From the NCBI GenBank assembly GCA_001724265.1, contig MEDY01000203.1, forward strand, positions 1 through 53,076: a stretch of 53,076 nucleotides of DNA. The letters are read 5' to 3'. Positions 11,301 to 26,300 of the stretch are shown one piece after another. Below the pieces are notes generated by a model, which did not search any database, had not been told where the DNA came from, and saw only the letters and a list, made by a program, of their open reading frames with translations. The translations under genes were made by a program, and so were the position numbers. This DNA comes from Rhizaria sp. SCN 62-66 (taxonomy: Eukaryota; Rhizaria, unplaced). Every line of letters starts with the position of its first letter. Position 1 is the first letter of the stretch.

Positions 11301-14300
11301 CGCGTTATTGTCAGCGTTGATCGCGTCGCTGTCAGCTAGAGACCGCGTGCGCGGAGTCGCGAAAAGGTCGTCACCGTAGCTGTGGCCGTCAGCGTCGCGA
11401 CTCCCGCTGTTGCTGGAGTTATTGGGCATTGGTGCCATGCGGCTCAGACTCGCCCGCGTATTGACTCCAACGCCGATAGCGTTCGCGCTGACGCCTCCAG
11501 TGCCGCCGCTGTACGAGTGTTGCGGCTGTGCCTGCAGACGCGTCCTGCTCGCAGCCGCACCCACAGCGCCGGTCGCGGCCTCGTCGCGCCACCACTCGTC
11601 GGCCGCACTGGGGTCGACGTCGTACGCCTTGCCGCGGCTGACGCCGCCGCTGGCGCCACCGCTCTTTCCCGTCGCCGCGGCGGCCGCAGAGCCCGTATTC
11701 GCAGCAGTCGTCGTCAAGGGAGCGGCAGTCGTCGTCGAGACAGAGTGCCGCGCTCCCTTGGCCCCGGCTCCGGTCGCCGCCGCCGCCGCAGCCGCAGGGG
11801 CCGATGCAGAGCCGGCGGGCCTGGGCGGGGAGAGAGCGCCGCCAGCGCCCGCCGCACCAGCGCCGAGACCGGGGGGCAAGGGCGAGCCTCGGATTCCCGC
11901 GGCGCCGCCCGGCCCTGAAGACATCTGGTTCGGTGGTTGCGCGGGCTGCGAGAGCAGTTGCGCGGTGAGAGCGTTCGCGGCGACGGGGCTCTGGTAACCG
12001 TAAGCTGAGCCGACGGCTGCGCCAGAGAGTGTCGCCGTCACGGAGACGCGTCCAGGGCCGCTGCTGCTGGGCGCCATGACGCCACCAGCGCCTGTCTCAG
12101 TTGCCGACCTCACGCGGTCACGCTGGCCGAGGGCGGCGGTATTGCCGCTGTTGTCCGCGATCGCGGCCGTGGCGGTCCCGCGGCGGCGGGGTGCGGCGCC
12201 GTCGGCCACAGTCCTGTAGCCGCCATCGTCGCCAGCGTCGTCGCTGTTGCTGCCACTGTCGTCGTCCTCGTCGTCGGGGTCCGGCAGCGCGAGGGCCAGG
12301 TATGACAGCGGCAGCAGCCTCTGCAGCGGCGCGATTAGGCACTCAAGCAGGGGGATGCTCACAGTCATGTCGCCCACGGTCACTTCGCCGACGCGGGCAG
12401 CGTGCTCCTGCGCGCTGGCGCTGGCGCTCGCAGCCGCAGCAGCCGCGGCCGCCGCTGCGGCGGTGGCCTTCGCGACGGCGGTTGCGGCGGTGACGGCGGC
12501 GGCAGTGGTGGCGGAGGAGGTGGCCGACACCGAGGCCACGTCGCGCTGCATGATCGCGGGATCGACCACGGTCCCGGCGCGGCCCCATGTCACGGGCGCC
12601 AACGCACTTGCACAAAGATTTGCACTAGGAGCGGAGGCAGTGCTGCCGCCGTTGTTGTTGGTCGTGGCCAGTTGCTGGGCCTGTTGCTGCTGCTGCAGCA
12701 CGGGAGAGCGGTTGGATGTGGGCGGGGTCAGAATTATCGACGACTGGGACCGCGACAGCATCCACGAGGGCGGCGACTGCTTCGCGGCGCTGGCCGCCGT
12801 CGCCGAGGGCGTGTTGCCCGTGGCAGTCGGCGGCGCAAAGAACGAGTCCGCCGCCGACGCCGACGCCGACTGCGCCGTGCTTGCGCTCGCCGCACTAACA
12901 GCAGCCGCGGGACCTGCAGTGTTCTTCCGTCCAGGCGCGGTTGCGGGCACCGCGGCGGTAGAAATCGCAGAGCTAGTGGCAGTCACTGAGGCATTCGAGT
13001 ACACAGGCGAGCTATTCTTGGCGCTAGTCGTGCTTGCATTGTCAACTGCAGTCGGGTGCGTGGCGCCGAACGGGGACAAGACAGCGAGCGACGAAGACGA
13101 CGATGGGAGCGGAGACCCTGACAGCGACGCCCCTGGGTGAAATGAGGACATGGGCGCCAACACACGCGCCTTCGCTGTGGGAGAGTGCACTCTGAAGCTG
13201 AATGGACTGTCAAACACACTACTTCCTGCGGCGGCGGACCGCAGAGCGCTATTGTTGCTAGAGCCGCCGAAACCATTGAAGGCTGCAAAGCCAGCGTTGG
13301 CATCGGAGTCGGAGTCGAAAGCGTAGCCAGGTGAGCTGCTGCTGCTGCTGGCAGATGGGGCGTTGTTGGGAAGAGAAAGTCCAAGGAAACAAGCGATGAA
13401 GCGGGTCTGGCGCAGCAGAGCCTTGTGAGCAGTCAGCGCCTCCGCGTTTGGCCAAAGGATGCTCTCCAAGGCTGCCGTGGACACGTCGGCGGTGACACCA
13501 TTGCTCTCGGCCACGCTCGCGTTTGCGCCAGTTGAGGAAAGATGGGCGAATGCGGGCGGGATAGGAACGATGCAGAACGGCGCATGGTTAGCAGCCCACT
13601 CCTCAGTCACCTCGCCGTCGTCATCGTTATCGCTCGCCGTGTCCTCACCGTCGCTAGCGTGATCGCTGTCACTAGCAGTCGACGAACGCAAGCTGGTGCG
13701 GTCATCCTCTGCGTCGTAGCTGCTTTCGCAGCTCGAGTAGGACTGTGAGGCGCCTCTATCTTCGCTGCTGTTGTTTCTACCTCTATCACTATCATCGCCA
13801 CGTTTCTGGGGCAGTGCGTGCTCACAGTTGCAGTTGCAGCTCGTGCACGCGGCAGCGTCAATATCAGCGTCGGCGATCGCTGCCAGCGCGCGAATTGTTG
13901 CGACGGTGACGCTGGCATTCGAGTCGGCAGCATCGCCGCGGCCACCGCGGCGCCGCTTGGGGGCGCTACACGATTGACTTCCAGCACCAACGATAGACTG
14001 TGTGTGCGGTGGCTTCGGTAGGCGTGATCCAACCAGAGGCAGCGCAGCGAAACGCACTGTAAACACCGCAGATGTGATGTCAGTAGTCGTTGTAAGCGGG
14101 ACAGAGACCAGCGCAAGCTCCATCCGTGGGGGGTTGTCAGCGTAACTGCGAGGCTTGGCGTTACTAGGACTGGTAATCCCAGTCTTCGAACTCGGGGACT
14201 TGGCCGCAGCAGATGTGGGGGAAGGCGGAAAGGCCTGTGGGCTCACTTGACGCGCAGCCTCGCGCAGAGACAGGGCACGCTGCGCGCCCTGCACGCTGTT

Positions 14301-17300
14301 GCTGCTGACGACGTTTGCAGCGCCCGGCGCTGTAGTTGGCACCGAGCCTGGCTTCGTCACGCTGAGGCTGCTGCTTGCACCGCGTGTGACCGTGGTCGTT
14401 GCATTCACGGCCGCAGCGGTCGCAGCGTTTGTGGACGATGACGACGAGGAAGAGGATGAGGAAGGACGGAACCTGAAGAAGGCACGAGCCGCAGCGGCCG
14501 CAGCAGAAGCAGCGGCAAAGGCGCGCGCGCGAGTGCTGGTCGCCTCGGCCGTAGCCGCTGCAGCTGCAGAGGGCGGCTCAGTAGCAGTGGCGGTCGTAGA
14601 CGGAGCGCGTGGCGAAACCTTACTCTGACCAATACCAGCGCTCACGCTCACTGGAGAGCTAACAGATCCCGGGGCGGCTGCATGTCCGCCCTTACTTTGT
14701 TCAGAATCACCGCTGACTGGCGTCTGAGTGGGACTGGATAAAGGTGTGACAGCGGGCACAGGAACGAGCGCGGGCGCAACGGCGTGCACGGCGACGTGTG
14801 TGTTGAGCACCCTGACCGCGGCCGCAGAGCCGCAGTACAGCCCCGCCCGGCCGCGCGCAGGCACCACGAGCGCCACGCGCGCGGGCGCAAGCGCGGTGCG
14901 GGGCTGTGAGAGCGAGAGCGCACGCGCAGTGGCGGCGGGCCACGCAGAGCCGTCGAGCGCGGTTGCCGGGGCGACGTAGCCGGTGCGCGCGGTGACCGAA
15001 GCAGACGAAAGATATGCGTCAATGAGGGGCCGTTTGGCCTCGTGACTCAACTTCGAGAACGCATGAGTCGGACACTCCGTCTCGCTGTCACTCCCTGTCG
15101 TCTTATTCTCGTGGGCATCTTGGTCATTGAAACTCTTACTGTAGATGTTATCATCGTCGCTGCTGCTGCTGCTGTCGTGAACCTTCAGAGCGGTCACGGC
15201 AGCGGGCATGGCCTGAGCAAAAGCGCGTGCACGAGAGAGCGGCGACAACAGCGGCGACAGCGGCACGGGACTTCCACCAACAGAAGCATCAGCGCGCGTG
15301 TTAGCAGCAGTTGCGCCCACACTAGATCGGCGACGGCGGCGCGGGGACGTCCGTACATCGCTCGCATCATGTTGAGTCGCGCCTATGTTCCTCAAATTCG
15401 CAGCAGCCGCTTTGTTGCCGGCAATGACGCGCGTGACTGTCATGCCAGTCGACTTCTTCGCGTCAACATCGACCCGATCATGTGTGCTGTGAGCAGAAGC
15501 AGTGTTGACCGTGAGCTGAGACACCGCAAGCTGGCGTCCGCTGCCGCCATCGCCGTGAGCAGCGCCTGCGTGACCGTGCGCAGAAATCAAGTGACCGCTG
15601 GGGCTCGTGAGCAAAGTGTACGCGTCGTCCGCGGCAGCCGCAGCGGCATGAGCAGCGGCGGCGGCAGCAGCAGCTCTGATCGCCCCGCTCTTGCCCTTAC
15701 TCTGTCTACGGTGGCCATCGAACATGTTGGAGTCGTCGTCCTCTTCCTCCTCACCCTCAACCAGCGACGGCAGTCCGCCAGCATTCGCTGCGATAACAGC
15801 TGGCGCGTCTCCGGTCGCAGCTCCGTAACCGTGGCCGTGGCCGTGGCCGTGCCCGCGACTAAAATTGGGACCAAGGTTGTGATGGGTCTGCAGCTGGTGC
15901 GTCAGGAGCGTCACCGTCGCGCTGCCGCGCGGTGAGAGCCAGCCGGCGCCGACTGTCGAAGCCTCCGCCACCGCGGCAGCTTCGGCCGCCGCAACCGCCG
16001 CGGCGGCATCCGCGTCAGCCTGCGTGCCACGGCCGCGCACCTTGGACGGCGACGCCGCCGAAAACAGCAGCTGCGACGACGTCGGCGCAGCGCCGGCAGC
16101 TGAGACAGAGCGGGGTGAGCCGACAGCGGATGCAGACGCGAGGACAGAAGCATTATCAGCCGCTGGCGCAGGCGAGAGCGCGGACGCGTGGCCACTGCGA
16201 ACGCTGGAGTTAATGGTCAAGTTGAGCCGCTCGCCTGTGCGTGGGGACACCGCAGTGTCGAAGCGCCCCAGCGATACAATGTGCCGGGCAGGAACAACAA
16301 CAGGGCCCACACCGCCGGTGATGGAGTTGCCACTAATGAGCGTGGTCGTGGTGTTGCTGAAAGTTGGGGCAAAGGCGGGCGGGGACAGTATGCCAGCGGA
16401 GGTTCCGGCGGCCTTGGCTGCGTTCTTCGCAGCAGGAGCACCGCGCGATGCCAAAGGCGTGGACGGGGAACCGGGCACTGGTGACAGCGCAGGTGCGCCG
16501 CCGTGACTAGTTGCAGCAACACCGTAACCGTTACGAGGCGACGCTGGCGACAGCGGCGTGAAGAACGTCGCCGGGGATAAGAGTCCGCCGTTCACAGCTG
16601 ACCCAGAATTAGGAGGGCGTAGAGAGTTGCCTCCGGGGGCAATACGAGAGGCTGATGTGCTGGAAGTAAGGCCGCCAGTACTGGCATTGGTGGCAATGGT
16701 GTTGGCAGCGCGAGGACGAATGTAGTACGAGAGCGCACTCGCCTTGGGTGTCGCTGTGGGCGCGCCAGACGCAATGGCGTCGAGACTGGAGCGAGGGGAA
16801 CTGGGCCCGTTCGGCGTGCAACTGCCACCCGCATTGGGTAAGTCACTGCTGACACCGAATAATGCGTCTTCGCCCAGTGAGGGCGCATGATCGTACTGCA
16901 AGGGCTCCTTGTTGGCAAACTGCGCAGTGGCTGCGTCGCCGGGCGCGAAAACGGACGTGGAGCGCACCAGCGGCACGCGCCCGGCGACGACGGAGAGCAT
17001 CTTGTCGATGGCCCGCAGCGCGCGGACCACGGATGCGGGCGGCAGAGGGGCGAGCCAGCGCGAGAGACGGGGCCGGTCCAGCGCGCGCGCGTCGGTGGCA
17101 GTGACGGAGCCGGGCGGCAGCACGACTGTCTCGATCGGAGTCGGCTTCACAGTGGATGCTGGAACTGCACTGGCGTTCACGCTGATAGAGGCGGTTTGCG
17201 GCGGAAGCAAAGCTGCATAGCCACCAGTGGTGACGACCGCGCTGATAGCAGCGAGCGCAGCCATGGTTGCAACATCGCTCGCAGCAGCACCAGAAGCTAC

Positions 17301-20300
17301 TAGGGCAGCAGTGGCAACAGGGTCAACATTACTCGCCTTATCGGACTTTTTGTCCTTCTTATCCTTCTTGTCCTTTTTGCTCTTCTTGTCCATGTTTGCG
17401 AGAGCAGGAGAAGCCATTCTAGCAGCAGCAGCGGCAGCAGCGGCGGTGTTTGCCTCCTTCACGGCTGCGGTTAGTTCAAGCTCCATCGCCCGAAGCACGC
17501 CCGCGCGCAGCATTGGCGGCGATGCCATCAGGCACTTGCGCAGCTCCTCCGCAATCGGGTCCGTGAGAGCAGTGTCGTACTTGCGCCTGCGCTCCTCCTC
17601 CTCCTCACGTTCCTGCTGCAGCTGCTGGGACGACTTCGCACTGCGCGCAGCGGCAAACGCCGCGGTCGGAGAAATGACGCCAGTAGAGCCAGCGCCAGCA
17701 GCCGCGGAGCGGGGCGTTGTCGTACTGCTGTTGTTGGCAGCAGCGGCGGCAGCGGCAGCAGCAGCAGCAGCGGCCGTGCTGTAGTGAGTCATGAACCCAG
17801 AGCCAACGCGGCTGAGAGCGCGCGAGGACGGGGACGCGAGGTTCGTATTGGTGCGCGACAGCGGCGGCGACGACTGCTGCCAGAGCTGCTGCTGCGACGC
17901 AGCTCCGCCACTTGTGCTGGGGGTCTGCGGCATCTGCTGCTGCTGAGCGAAAGCGTCCGGGGACTGCGGGCGCGACAGCCAAAGTCCGAGGCTGTCAGAC
18001 ACCATGGGCGACGGCAGCGGGGGGTCAGAAGACGCCGGGAACAGCAGCGGCAGCGGCAGCGGCCCCGGCAGCGTGGTCGCGCCCGTCGGCGCGCGATGGT
18101 GAGCTGCGTGAGCAGCTGCGGTGTGGCTGTGCGCGTGACTGTGGGCAGCCCGAGACTGGGACTGTGCATGCGACTGAGACTGAGAGTGCGACTGCGAGCG
18201 GGGCGAGGGCGCCTCGGAAAGTGACTGTAGCTGTGGCTGCGTGACTAGTGGTGACTGAGTGAAGAAAAGTGCGCGGCCAGGCGAGGCACCGCCCTCGGCC
18301 ACTGGGAAAGTTGCACGGGCCTCTGGAGACAGAGTATGCAAAGCGGGTAGCTGCGGTCCAGCGGGCGCAACGCTAGTCGTGTCGGGCGTTTCTGCCTCCG
18401 TGTCCATGCCGGTCGTCGCAGCAGCTGTGGCAGCAGCGGGCACAGGCGCTGTTGCCGATAGCAGTGATGACAACGCGAGAAGAGGATCTGACCAGCCGAC
18501 AAAGCAGGCAGAGTCGTTAAGCGAGTTGTCAACCACTAAAGGGGGAGCAAATGTCAGCAGCCTCGTCCACACAGTTTGCTTCGACCGGCCGTCTTCAGTG
18601 GAAACACGACGCGAGGCAGCAGAAAGAGCGGCGGCCGCGGCAGTTGTGGCAGCGGCCGCAGCGGCGGCAGGAGTCAGCACGTTCGCAGACGCCGCCACCG
18701 CAGTCGCGTTGAGCCTCGGTGTGGCGGCATTGGTGCTGATGCGCGATGAAGAGCGGTGACGAGTGTTATAAGGACTCTTGGGGCTGTAGCCACAGGGAGA
18801 CATGTCTGAACCCTGAAACGAGTCTTCGTCTTCGTCGGAATCGCTGTCCTCGCTGCTCTTGTCAGGCGCGCTATCATCATCCTCGTCAAAGTCATCATCA
18901 TCGTCACCAAAGGTGCTCTCGCGATGGCTCGCGAACCGGCGCCGCATGCGGCCGCTCTCCATGGCGGTTACAGCAGCCTCGGCTGCGGCGTCGGCAGCAA
19001 CCTCAGCGGCGGCGGCGGCGTCCGCGGCGCGAGGCGCAAAGGCGACACGGAGCCTTTCGCAGCGGCCAGGCAGCGGTGCGTCAGAAACGCATACTGAGAG
19101 GTGGAAAGAAGAGTTCAACACAGACAATGCGTCGAAAGCATCGCAGATGTCCTCGGCCCCGTAGACTTCACCACCAATACTCGCGGCAGAATCTGTGGCG
19201 GCATTATAAGATGCAAGCGCGACCTGGTGCAGCAGCGGTGCGGCGTCAGACCATTGTCGCGCGGCCGCATGCCACCTGCTTAGACGGCCGCCCTTCGCGC
19301 GAAGGCTCTGAGCGGACGAGCCGCGACGACGGTGACAGGCAGCGACACCGCAGCACTTGCTCTCTTCGTTATTGGAGTCGGCAGCAATGCGACTACTCGT
19401 GCAAACCGGTGGTTGTGGCTGCAGTTGCGCCTGTGAGTCCATACTTGCAACAGCAGCAGCAACAAGCTTCTGTGCAGTAGCTTCGGCTGCAGTTGACGCT
19501 GTCGCGCTAGACTCCGGAACCATGGAGGAGTCGTCGGCAAGCGTGAGTACAAGTGGCATCGGCAACGGCAGTGGCACAGGCGCAGGTTGGGGCGACCCTA
19601 TAGCAGCAGACAGCTGCGTTGGCGCTTGTGTCTGTGACTGCTTAGGCGAAAGCAGTGACGGCACCACGGCGGCAGACTGAACCGCCTCGCTAAGAGCGGG
19701 GACGGCGGAGTTGCGAGGCGGAGTTGGCCGGGGCAGCGCGGGCAACCCAGCGCTACCGTGTCCAGCACTAGTTGCGACTGAAGCAAAAGAAGTGCTCGTG
19801 TGAGTGCTTGTACTCGAACCAGTGTTCAGCTGCGCGGCGTTGGCGGTGTTCGTGCCACCTGCAGCCGCAGAGCGTTTGTGGCCGCAGGGAATGCGAGGGT
19901 CCATATCTAAGGGGGTGCACGCGACCGTTGTCCACGAGGTCTTCCCAGTGCCGTTGTTACCAGCATGCGTAGAGTTCGAGAACGTCTCCGTGTCACCCTT
20001 AGACTCCTCAACGCTGCTACGCCGTCCGCGGCAACGCTGTTGAGCGCGTTTCTCGCCTGTGTAAGTACCCTCGCCACCAGTGTAAGGGGTTGTCGTCTCT
20101 GGGTCAGGAAGAAGTGAGGGGAGTGACCAGCCCTTTACTGTCACGCTGCCCGAAGCAGCCAGTGATGCCGCGGTCACGCTCACGCTCTCGGCCCCGCTGG
20201 CGGCCGCAGTTGTGCTTAAAGCCGAACGAGTGGGAGGGAGGAACGAGTGCGTAATCGCGGCAGCGTGGTGGCTACCACAATAAAGCATATCGGACGCGTG

Positions 20301-23300
20301 GCTACCAAGACGCACGCCCCCGCTGCGTGCTGCACCGTTCGCCGATGCAGAAGCAGCGGGGTTGATGCAACCTGACAGCAGCGCGGCCTCTGCAGCGTAC
20401 ACACACTGAGGCGGCAGATCCCATCCGGCACCAACACCAGCATAGCTGCTGTCACCGTCCTTGGAGCGCGCGCTCGAAGATGCCGCAGTGGCCGCAGCTG
20501 CGTAACGCCCAAGCGCACCTGCGAGGCGGCTTAGCTTCGCGCGCGCGGGGCGAACAGCGTACACCCAGCCAGCGGCAAGCCAGGGGGTGGGGATGGGGAC
20601 GCACGCGTGTGGCGGCAGCGGGGCTGAGACAGCGCGCACGCCAAGTTGCCTGCGAGTGTCGGCAGAGTGAAGGATGACATTAGTATGGTCGTCGCCGGCG
20701 TGAGTGTCGATCGTCCACTCGATCTCGCCACTCTGCGAAAATGAGGACACCTGAGCGTATTTGGTGGAAGAGTGTGAGAGGAACGCGTCGAGTTGCTTGC
20801 AACTGGGTGCAAGCACAACCTCGAGCCACACGTCCGTGTCGTTGCGCGCAAAGAAGAGCGGCGTAACTGTAAGCAGCGTCTGTGGAGCCGCAGTCCGGTG
20901 TGCATAAGCATTCGCGCAGCCGGTGCGAGCTGCCACGAGCATCGCGAACTGTTGTCGCTGCTCGTCGCCCTGAATCTGCAGCCCCGGGTGCGCCTGTGTC
21001 CGTGACGGAGAGCATGACTGTAAAACCGACCCCGGCAGAGACAGCAGCCACTGCCTGTTGGGAGGCAACAAAGCCGGGAGAGCGAAAACCAGGTCAACAC
21101 CGACACCAACTCCAATAAGACCGTTGCGAACCGCATCCGTGCTACTTACAGACATCGACCGATCGCGCTTGGGCTTCGAGCGCATCGTACGTGCGGCAGC
21201 GGCGCTGACAACAGCAGCTGTGATGTTGCTCTCGCAGTCGGCATCATCCGCTACATCGTCAAAAGGAGTCAATTCCTCGGCGACAGATGTCAGCGCGTCG
21301 AGGGGAATCGAGAGACCGAGCGCAGTCCGCACCACAATATTGCCAACCTGAGCGCTCTTGTTAATGCCCCCAACAGAATCGGTAAGGTTAAGCGCCGGCA
21401 GGGACAGAGGCGCAACCGTAAGTGCGGGTGCAGCGGCCGCAAACGATAGGGAAGACAGACTTAAAGTTTCCTCAGACAAGCGGCGGCCCGCCCCATCCGA
21501 AGAACGGATACTGCTGCTGCTCTTGTTCGACCGAGTGGTGGCTGTGTAGGCCGCTAACACGGGGCCTGTCGCGCACAGCAGCGCCGCGACGGGCGCCGGG
21601 GCCACAGCGGCTGCTGCTGACGCGGCGACAGACGCGGCAGAAGCCACCAACGTGTTGCGAGAGAGAGAGCGCCTCTGTTGCGTCAGCGCCACATACGGCG
21701 GCGTAAGTGGCCGCGGCATCGGGGTGAAGTCTGCAGTGCACACGCGCGCCCATGCCACAGAGGCGGTCGCAGCACGGCGCCAGACACGCATCAATCGCTG
21801 CTGCTTCTGCTGTAAGTGTGATGGTGTGGCGGTGGACTGGGCAGCTTCTGTTGCCGCTGGAGCCGCTGTCAGCAGAGACGTGGGCATCCAGGATCCGAAG
21901 GCCGCAGCCTCATCGACAGCGGTCGCCAGCGCGCAAATTTCATCGCAACCCAGACCCAATGCCTGGAGCAATTGATGGCGGTCATTCTTAGCCTGAGAAG
22001 AAACGGCAACAGTGCGACGCGAGGGCACGCGCAGCACCAGTGTGCTATCATTGCCGCATGAGTTGTCAGAAATGCACCGCACTGTACCTGAGGGAGATGC
22101 GACGAGGAACGGGACTGAAGGCGCAGCGTTACCACGACGCCAGAGCGCAGCCGTTAATGTAAGCGACTGTGCGGAGACATCATCGGCCGCGGGGAGCGTT
22201 AGGCTAGCTGAAGTCTTCGTCACAAGCGCAGACTTCGCAAAAGCATAGTCAAAGGTTGTTAAAGCATTCTCATCAGGCGCAGCGACAACATTGGATTTAC
22301 TTGCAGGGCGATTAATCCAGAGCGTCAGCTGCATCAGAGGCAGCGGGGCGACGCCGCGAGACCATGCGAGGCGGGACGAACTCAAAGTTACAGCCGCTAA
22401 AACATCGGCGCTGCGACGACGGCGACAATTACGACGTTGGTTACTACTTGTGATTTTGAGGGTGTATGCACGCATCACCCTCTGCGTGTTATCATTAGTC
22501 GTTGTAACTGCTCCACTGTCGGACTGCTTGACGACGTCTGCACCGACTGCTGAGACAGCCGGGCTCGCGGAACAGACAGTCGAGCGGGTGGGGCTGCTCT
22601 GGGGACTGCGGCTGGGGCTATGGCTCGGGCTCGCCGACACGCTGTTGCTGAGACTGCTACTCTGACTGATTTTGCTGCGACTCTGGCGCAATGCTTGCTT
22701 CTTTGGACTTGATTCGGTAGAAAACTCTGCACCAGACGCACCTACAGCAGTCCGCACAGCACCAAACGCAGTTGCGAGCGCGCCATTCACAGTTAACAGT
22801 GAAGCCAGAGTGTTTGAGAACTCCGCTGTGGCGGCAGTTGCAAACACGTCCGTCGCTGTGACTGCAAGTGCAGCCAACGCGGGGATTGCAGACGTGAGCA
22901 TCTGCCAGCGCGCGGGTGACTCCATAGCGAAAGTAATAAGGCGGGGGCGAGCCGCATCAGCGTCAATAATGGGATCCACTAGGCCAACTGAAACAGTCGC
23001 GGCAAGTGGGGAAAGCAACTGAACAAGCGGCACGCAGCGCTCGCAGTCTTCGCGAGCTGCGGCCGAATCAACAGTCAAAGTGCGAGTTGTGCGAGCAGCG
23101 GTAGCCGGGGCAAATGCAGTGGCGGTGGCAGACACCGTGATGGCGTTGACGTCGCTCACGCGCCACAGCGGCTGCCACGGCGTTTGCGAGCGCAGCGCCC
23201 TCGCGACACGCGACAGCATTGCTGCAGCCCCGCCGGCCGGAGCCACTGTGCCCGCGCTCACGGTTGCGGCGGCGTAGCTCAGGCTGGAGTTGGGCAAGCT

Positions 23301-26300
23301 GGCGTTGTTGCTGTCGCGCGAGGGCAGGATCAGGACGGACAGGCGGCGAGACACAGCAGCAGCCGCCGCAGCCGTGGCGGCGGCATCGGCCTTTGCGATT
23401 GCAGTGGCCGCGGCATCAGCGGCGGCAGTGGCGGCGGCCTCTGCGTCTGGCACGGTGACGGTCGCGGCTGCGGCCAGGGTCGCGAGCGGAGAGCTGGCCG
23501 TCGCCAAAGCAACTGCTCCTGTGACAGGCGCGGAGACAGGGTTGACAGCCGCAGCGACAGCGGCAGTCGAGGCGCGATCAGATGCGCTATTAGGAGAAGA
23601 CGCAGGCGCAGACGCGGTAGTGGCATTGCTCGCAGCCGCGCTGGAGCCTGTCACCGTGTGCATTGCAGAAGCGGCAGCGGCTGCAGCTGCCGTCGTCGTG
23701 GCAGCAACAGCTGCAGCGGCAGTCACCGCAGCGTTAGCCGCGGCAACCACAGCGGCAGCAGCGGTCGTCACCGTAGTCGCCGCAGTGGCAGTGGTCGTGG
23801 TGACCGCGGGCAGCGCGAACGTGTAACGGCTGGTGACAAGCGGGCGCGTGAGCGGAGAGATCTTGAATACACTTAAGCTGGCTGCACACGCCATGTCCAC
23901 GTTTGTGACCGTAAGCGCACCCGCGACGCTGACTGTGAGACTGAGAGGGAAAGCAGTGACGTCAGTGTTCAGCGCGAGCGCATCGCTGTGCTGCGTGTAG
24001 TCACCAATCCAGCCCAAAACAATCGCACTATTTTTAGGAACGCTCTTGCCCTTTGCACCAGACTTAACGTTGTGGCTAGTCAAGGCAGGCCCAGCAAACG
24101 CAGCGGTCTTAAGAGAGCGATACGCGTGCGCAGACAGGCAGTGCACATCAGCCGAGCCGCTCACAGTCACCTTGCTCACAGCCACAGCGCCCAGAGACGT
24201 TTCAGCGGCCGAAACAATCTTGGTGACAAGAGCGCTGTGATCAGTACCTTGCGAATGTGATAAATTGATCAGATCGAACAGGGCATTGGCGTTGAGATCC
24301 AGCCTGCCGACAGTCACGCCAACGGTCACACCAGACTCAGCGGCAGCAGCGTTCGAAGGCGCGGTGCTCGCGCCGCTCGCTGCAGGAGATGAGACTGGGG
24401 GGACGATCGAAAAGCGGAGAGAGAACTCGTCATCTTCATCGCCAGCAGAGATCTCTGGGCTCTCAACATCGTCGCCATTGTCTGGCAAGCTGGCACTGGC
24501 ACTATCACTCTCATTTTCGTCCACCTCAGCGCCAACGTCCACATTGCTCTGGAGGGAGGTCGTATCGTCATCGCCTCGGTCACGCTTGATCTTGCCTTCA
24601 GCGCCTGAGCGACTGTGGGAAGAGCGACCCCGCGCAGAGTGACTACGAATCAGCGCGGCAGTGGACGCTGACGTAACGGAGACCTCGGCGAGCAGCACAG
24701 TCCACGCCTCTTTCCGGACGGCGCGTGTGAACACAGCGCGCTCGTATGCAAGCCGCGGCGCCGTGGCCAGCAAGTGACTGTGAGCAGGGGAGGGGTATTG
24801 ACACTGGCCAAGAGCCGCAGCAGAAATCGCAGGCGGCAAGGGACTGAATGCGTTGTAGCTGTCGTAGCCACCATCGTTCTCTTCATCAACGGCATCCTCA
24901 CCGAACTCGCGCCCGTCATCAGAGGCCGCAGTGGCGCTAGCCTTGGCGCTAGCCTTGGCGCTCTTCTGCTTGGCCTTGCGCGCGTCACCGTGCTTCTGTA
25001 AAGCCTCAGCTCCAGCGTTGCTGTTATCAGCTGCTGTGCTTCCAGCGGCTATCTCTTCAGGAGGTGGGGGGAATGAGTCGGCGACAGACAGTCCGCCGGT
25101 GCACGTCGCGTCAGCAAACCAGGAGAGAGACGGAGCAAAGCGTAGACGGCGCAGGCTCGACTCGTTCACAGTCACTACACCATCGTCATTGGACGGCACG
25201 CGCCCCTGCGGCGGGAGCTGTGACAGTGGCTGTGGAGGTGAATTGCGACGAGTGAGCCACTGGGCCGCCTTCTTTTTCAAGTGGCACGAGCGCACGGCAA
25301 TATCAGTGCGAGTACGCTCTGTGACCGTGCTCACAGTGGCCCAAAGCTGCACAGTACTGGTGACCGTCAATTCTGCGCCACCACCGGCGAGCACAACGCT
25401 CAACGACGGCGACTGGGCCAGAGACTGCGCTTGTACGTTGCATCGCGCCTCACCATCGCTCGCACCAAGTTCCGTATTGACGCTGCTAAGATTGTTGAAT
25501 CGACATAAATTGAGCCGCCAAGCAACCTCTTCATAGCCAGTGTCCAGAGATGTCGCTGCAGCGGCCGTCGGAGCGGCGGAGACTGGCACGCACGGACGCG
25601 CCGTGGTGACTGTGAGCGCAACCGGTCCCGTGACCGTAAGCAGGACAGGTACAGAAGCGCCAAGTCCGGTCGCAGCAGGCACAGCATCAGTAACATCGTC
25701 GCCGTTGTCGTCGTCATTGCGACACACAGCATCCGCAGTGCTGCTTCCATTCGCGGGGTCAGCAGCGCTTGCGTCAGGAGAGCTGACGGTGAGGTTCGCG
25801 CTGAGCCTGCGGCGCAGCTGCGACAGCGCGCGCCGGCCCAGCACCGCCGCGCCCACAGTCGCTACCGCAAGCGGACACAGAGACGAGCGGGCGGAAGTCG
25901 CGGTTGAGACCCGCACTGCGCTCGTGACCGCAGAGATGGCTGCAACGACGGTCGCGACAGCAGCGGTAAGCTGCGGCGTAATAGTTAGGTACAGACTGTT
26001 GTTCTCGCCGCCGAGATTGGAAGCAGCGCGGTCAGTAGGGCTAAGTGTGACCGTAAGCAAGTCGCGTGACATAGCAGCAGCGACCGCAAACGCACAAACG
26101 CACGAACCAGCAGTTGCGCTCAGCGCGACAACAGATGAGGAGGCCGCGAAAGTGGCTGCGGCGGCTGCGGACTGAATACGCGACGGGAGCGTGCGCAGAG
26201 GCCGGGGGAAGCCCAGACCCGTGCTCTCGGCGCTTGAGTCGGCGTTGGCGTCGGCATCAGTGCTACTGTTATCGGACGGTGCAGACAGCAAGTGGAGCGC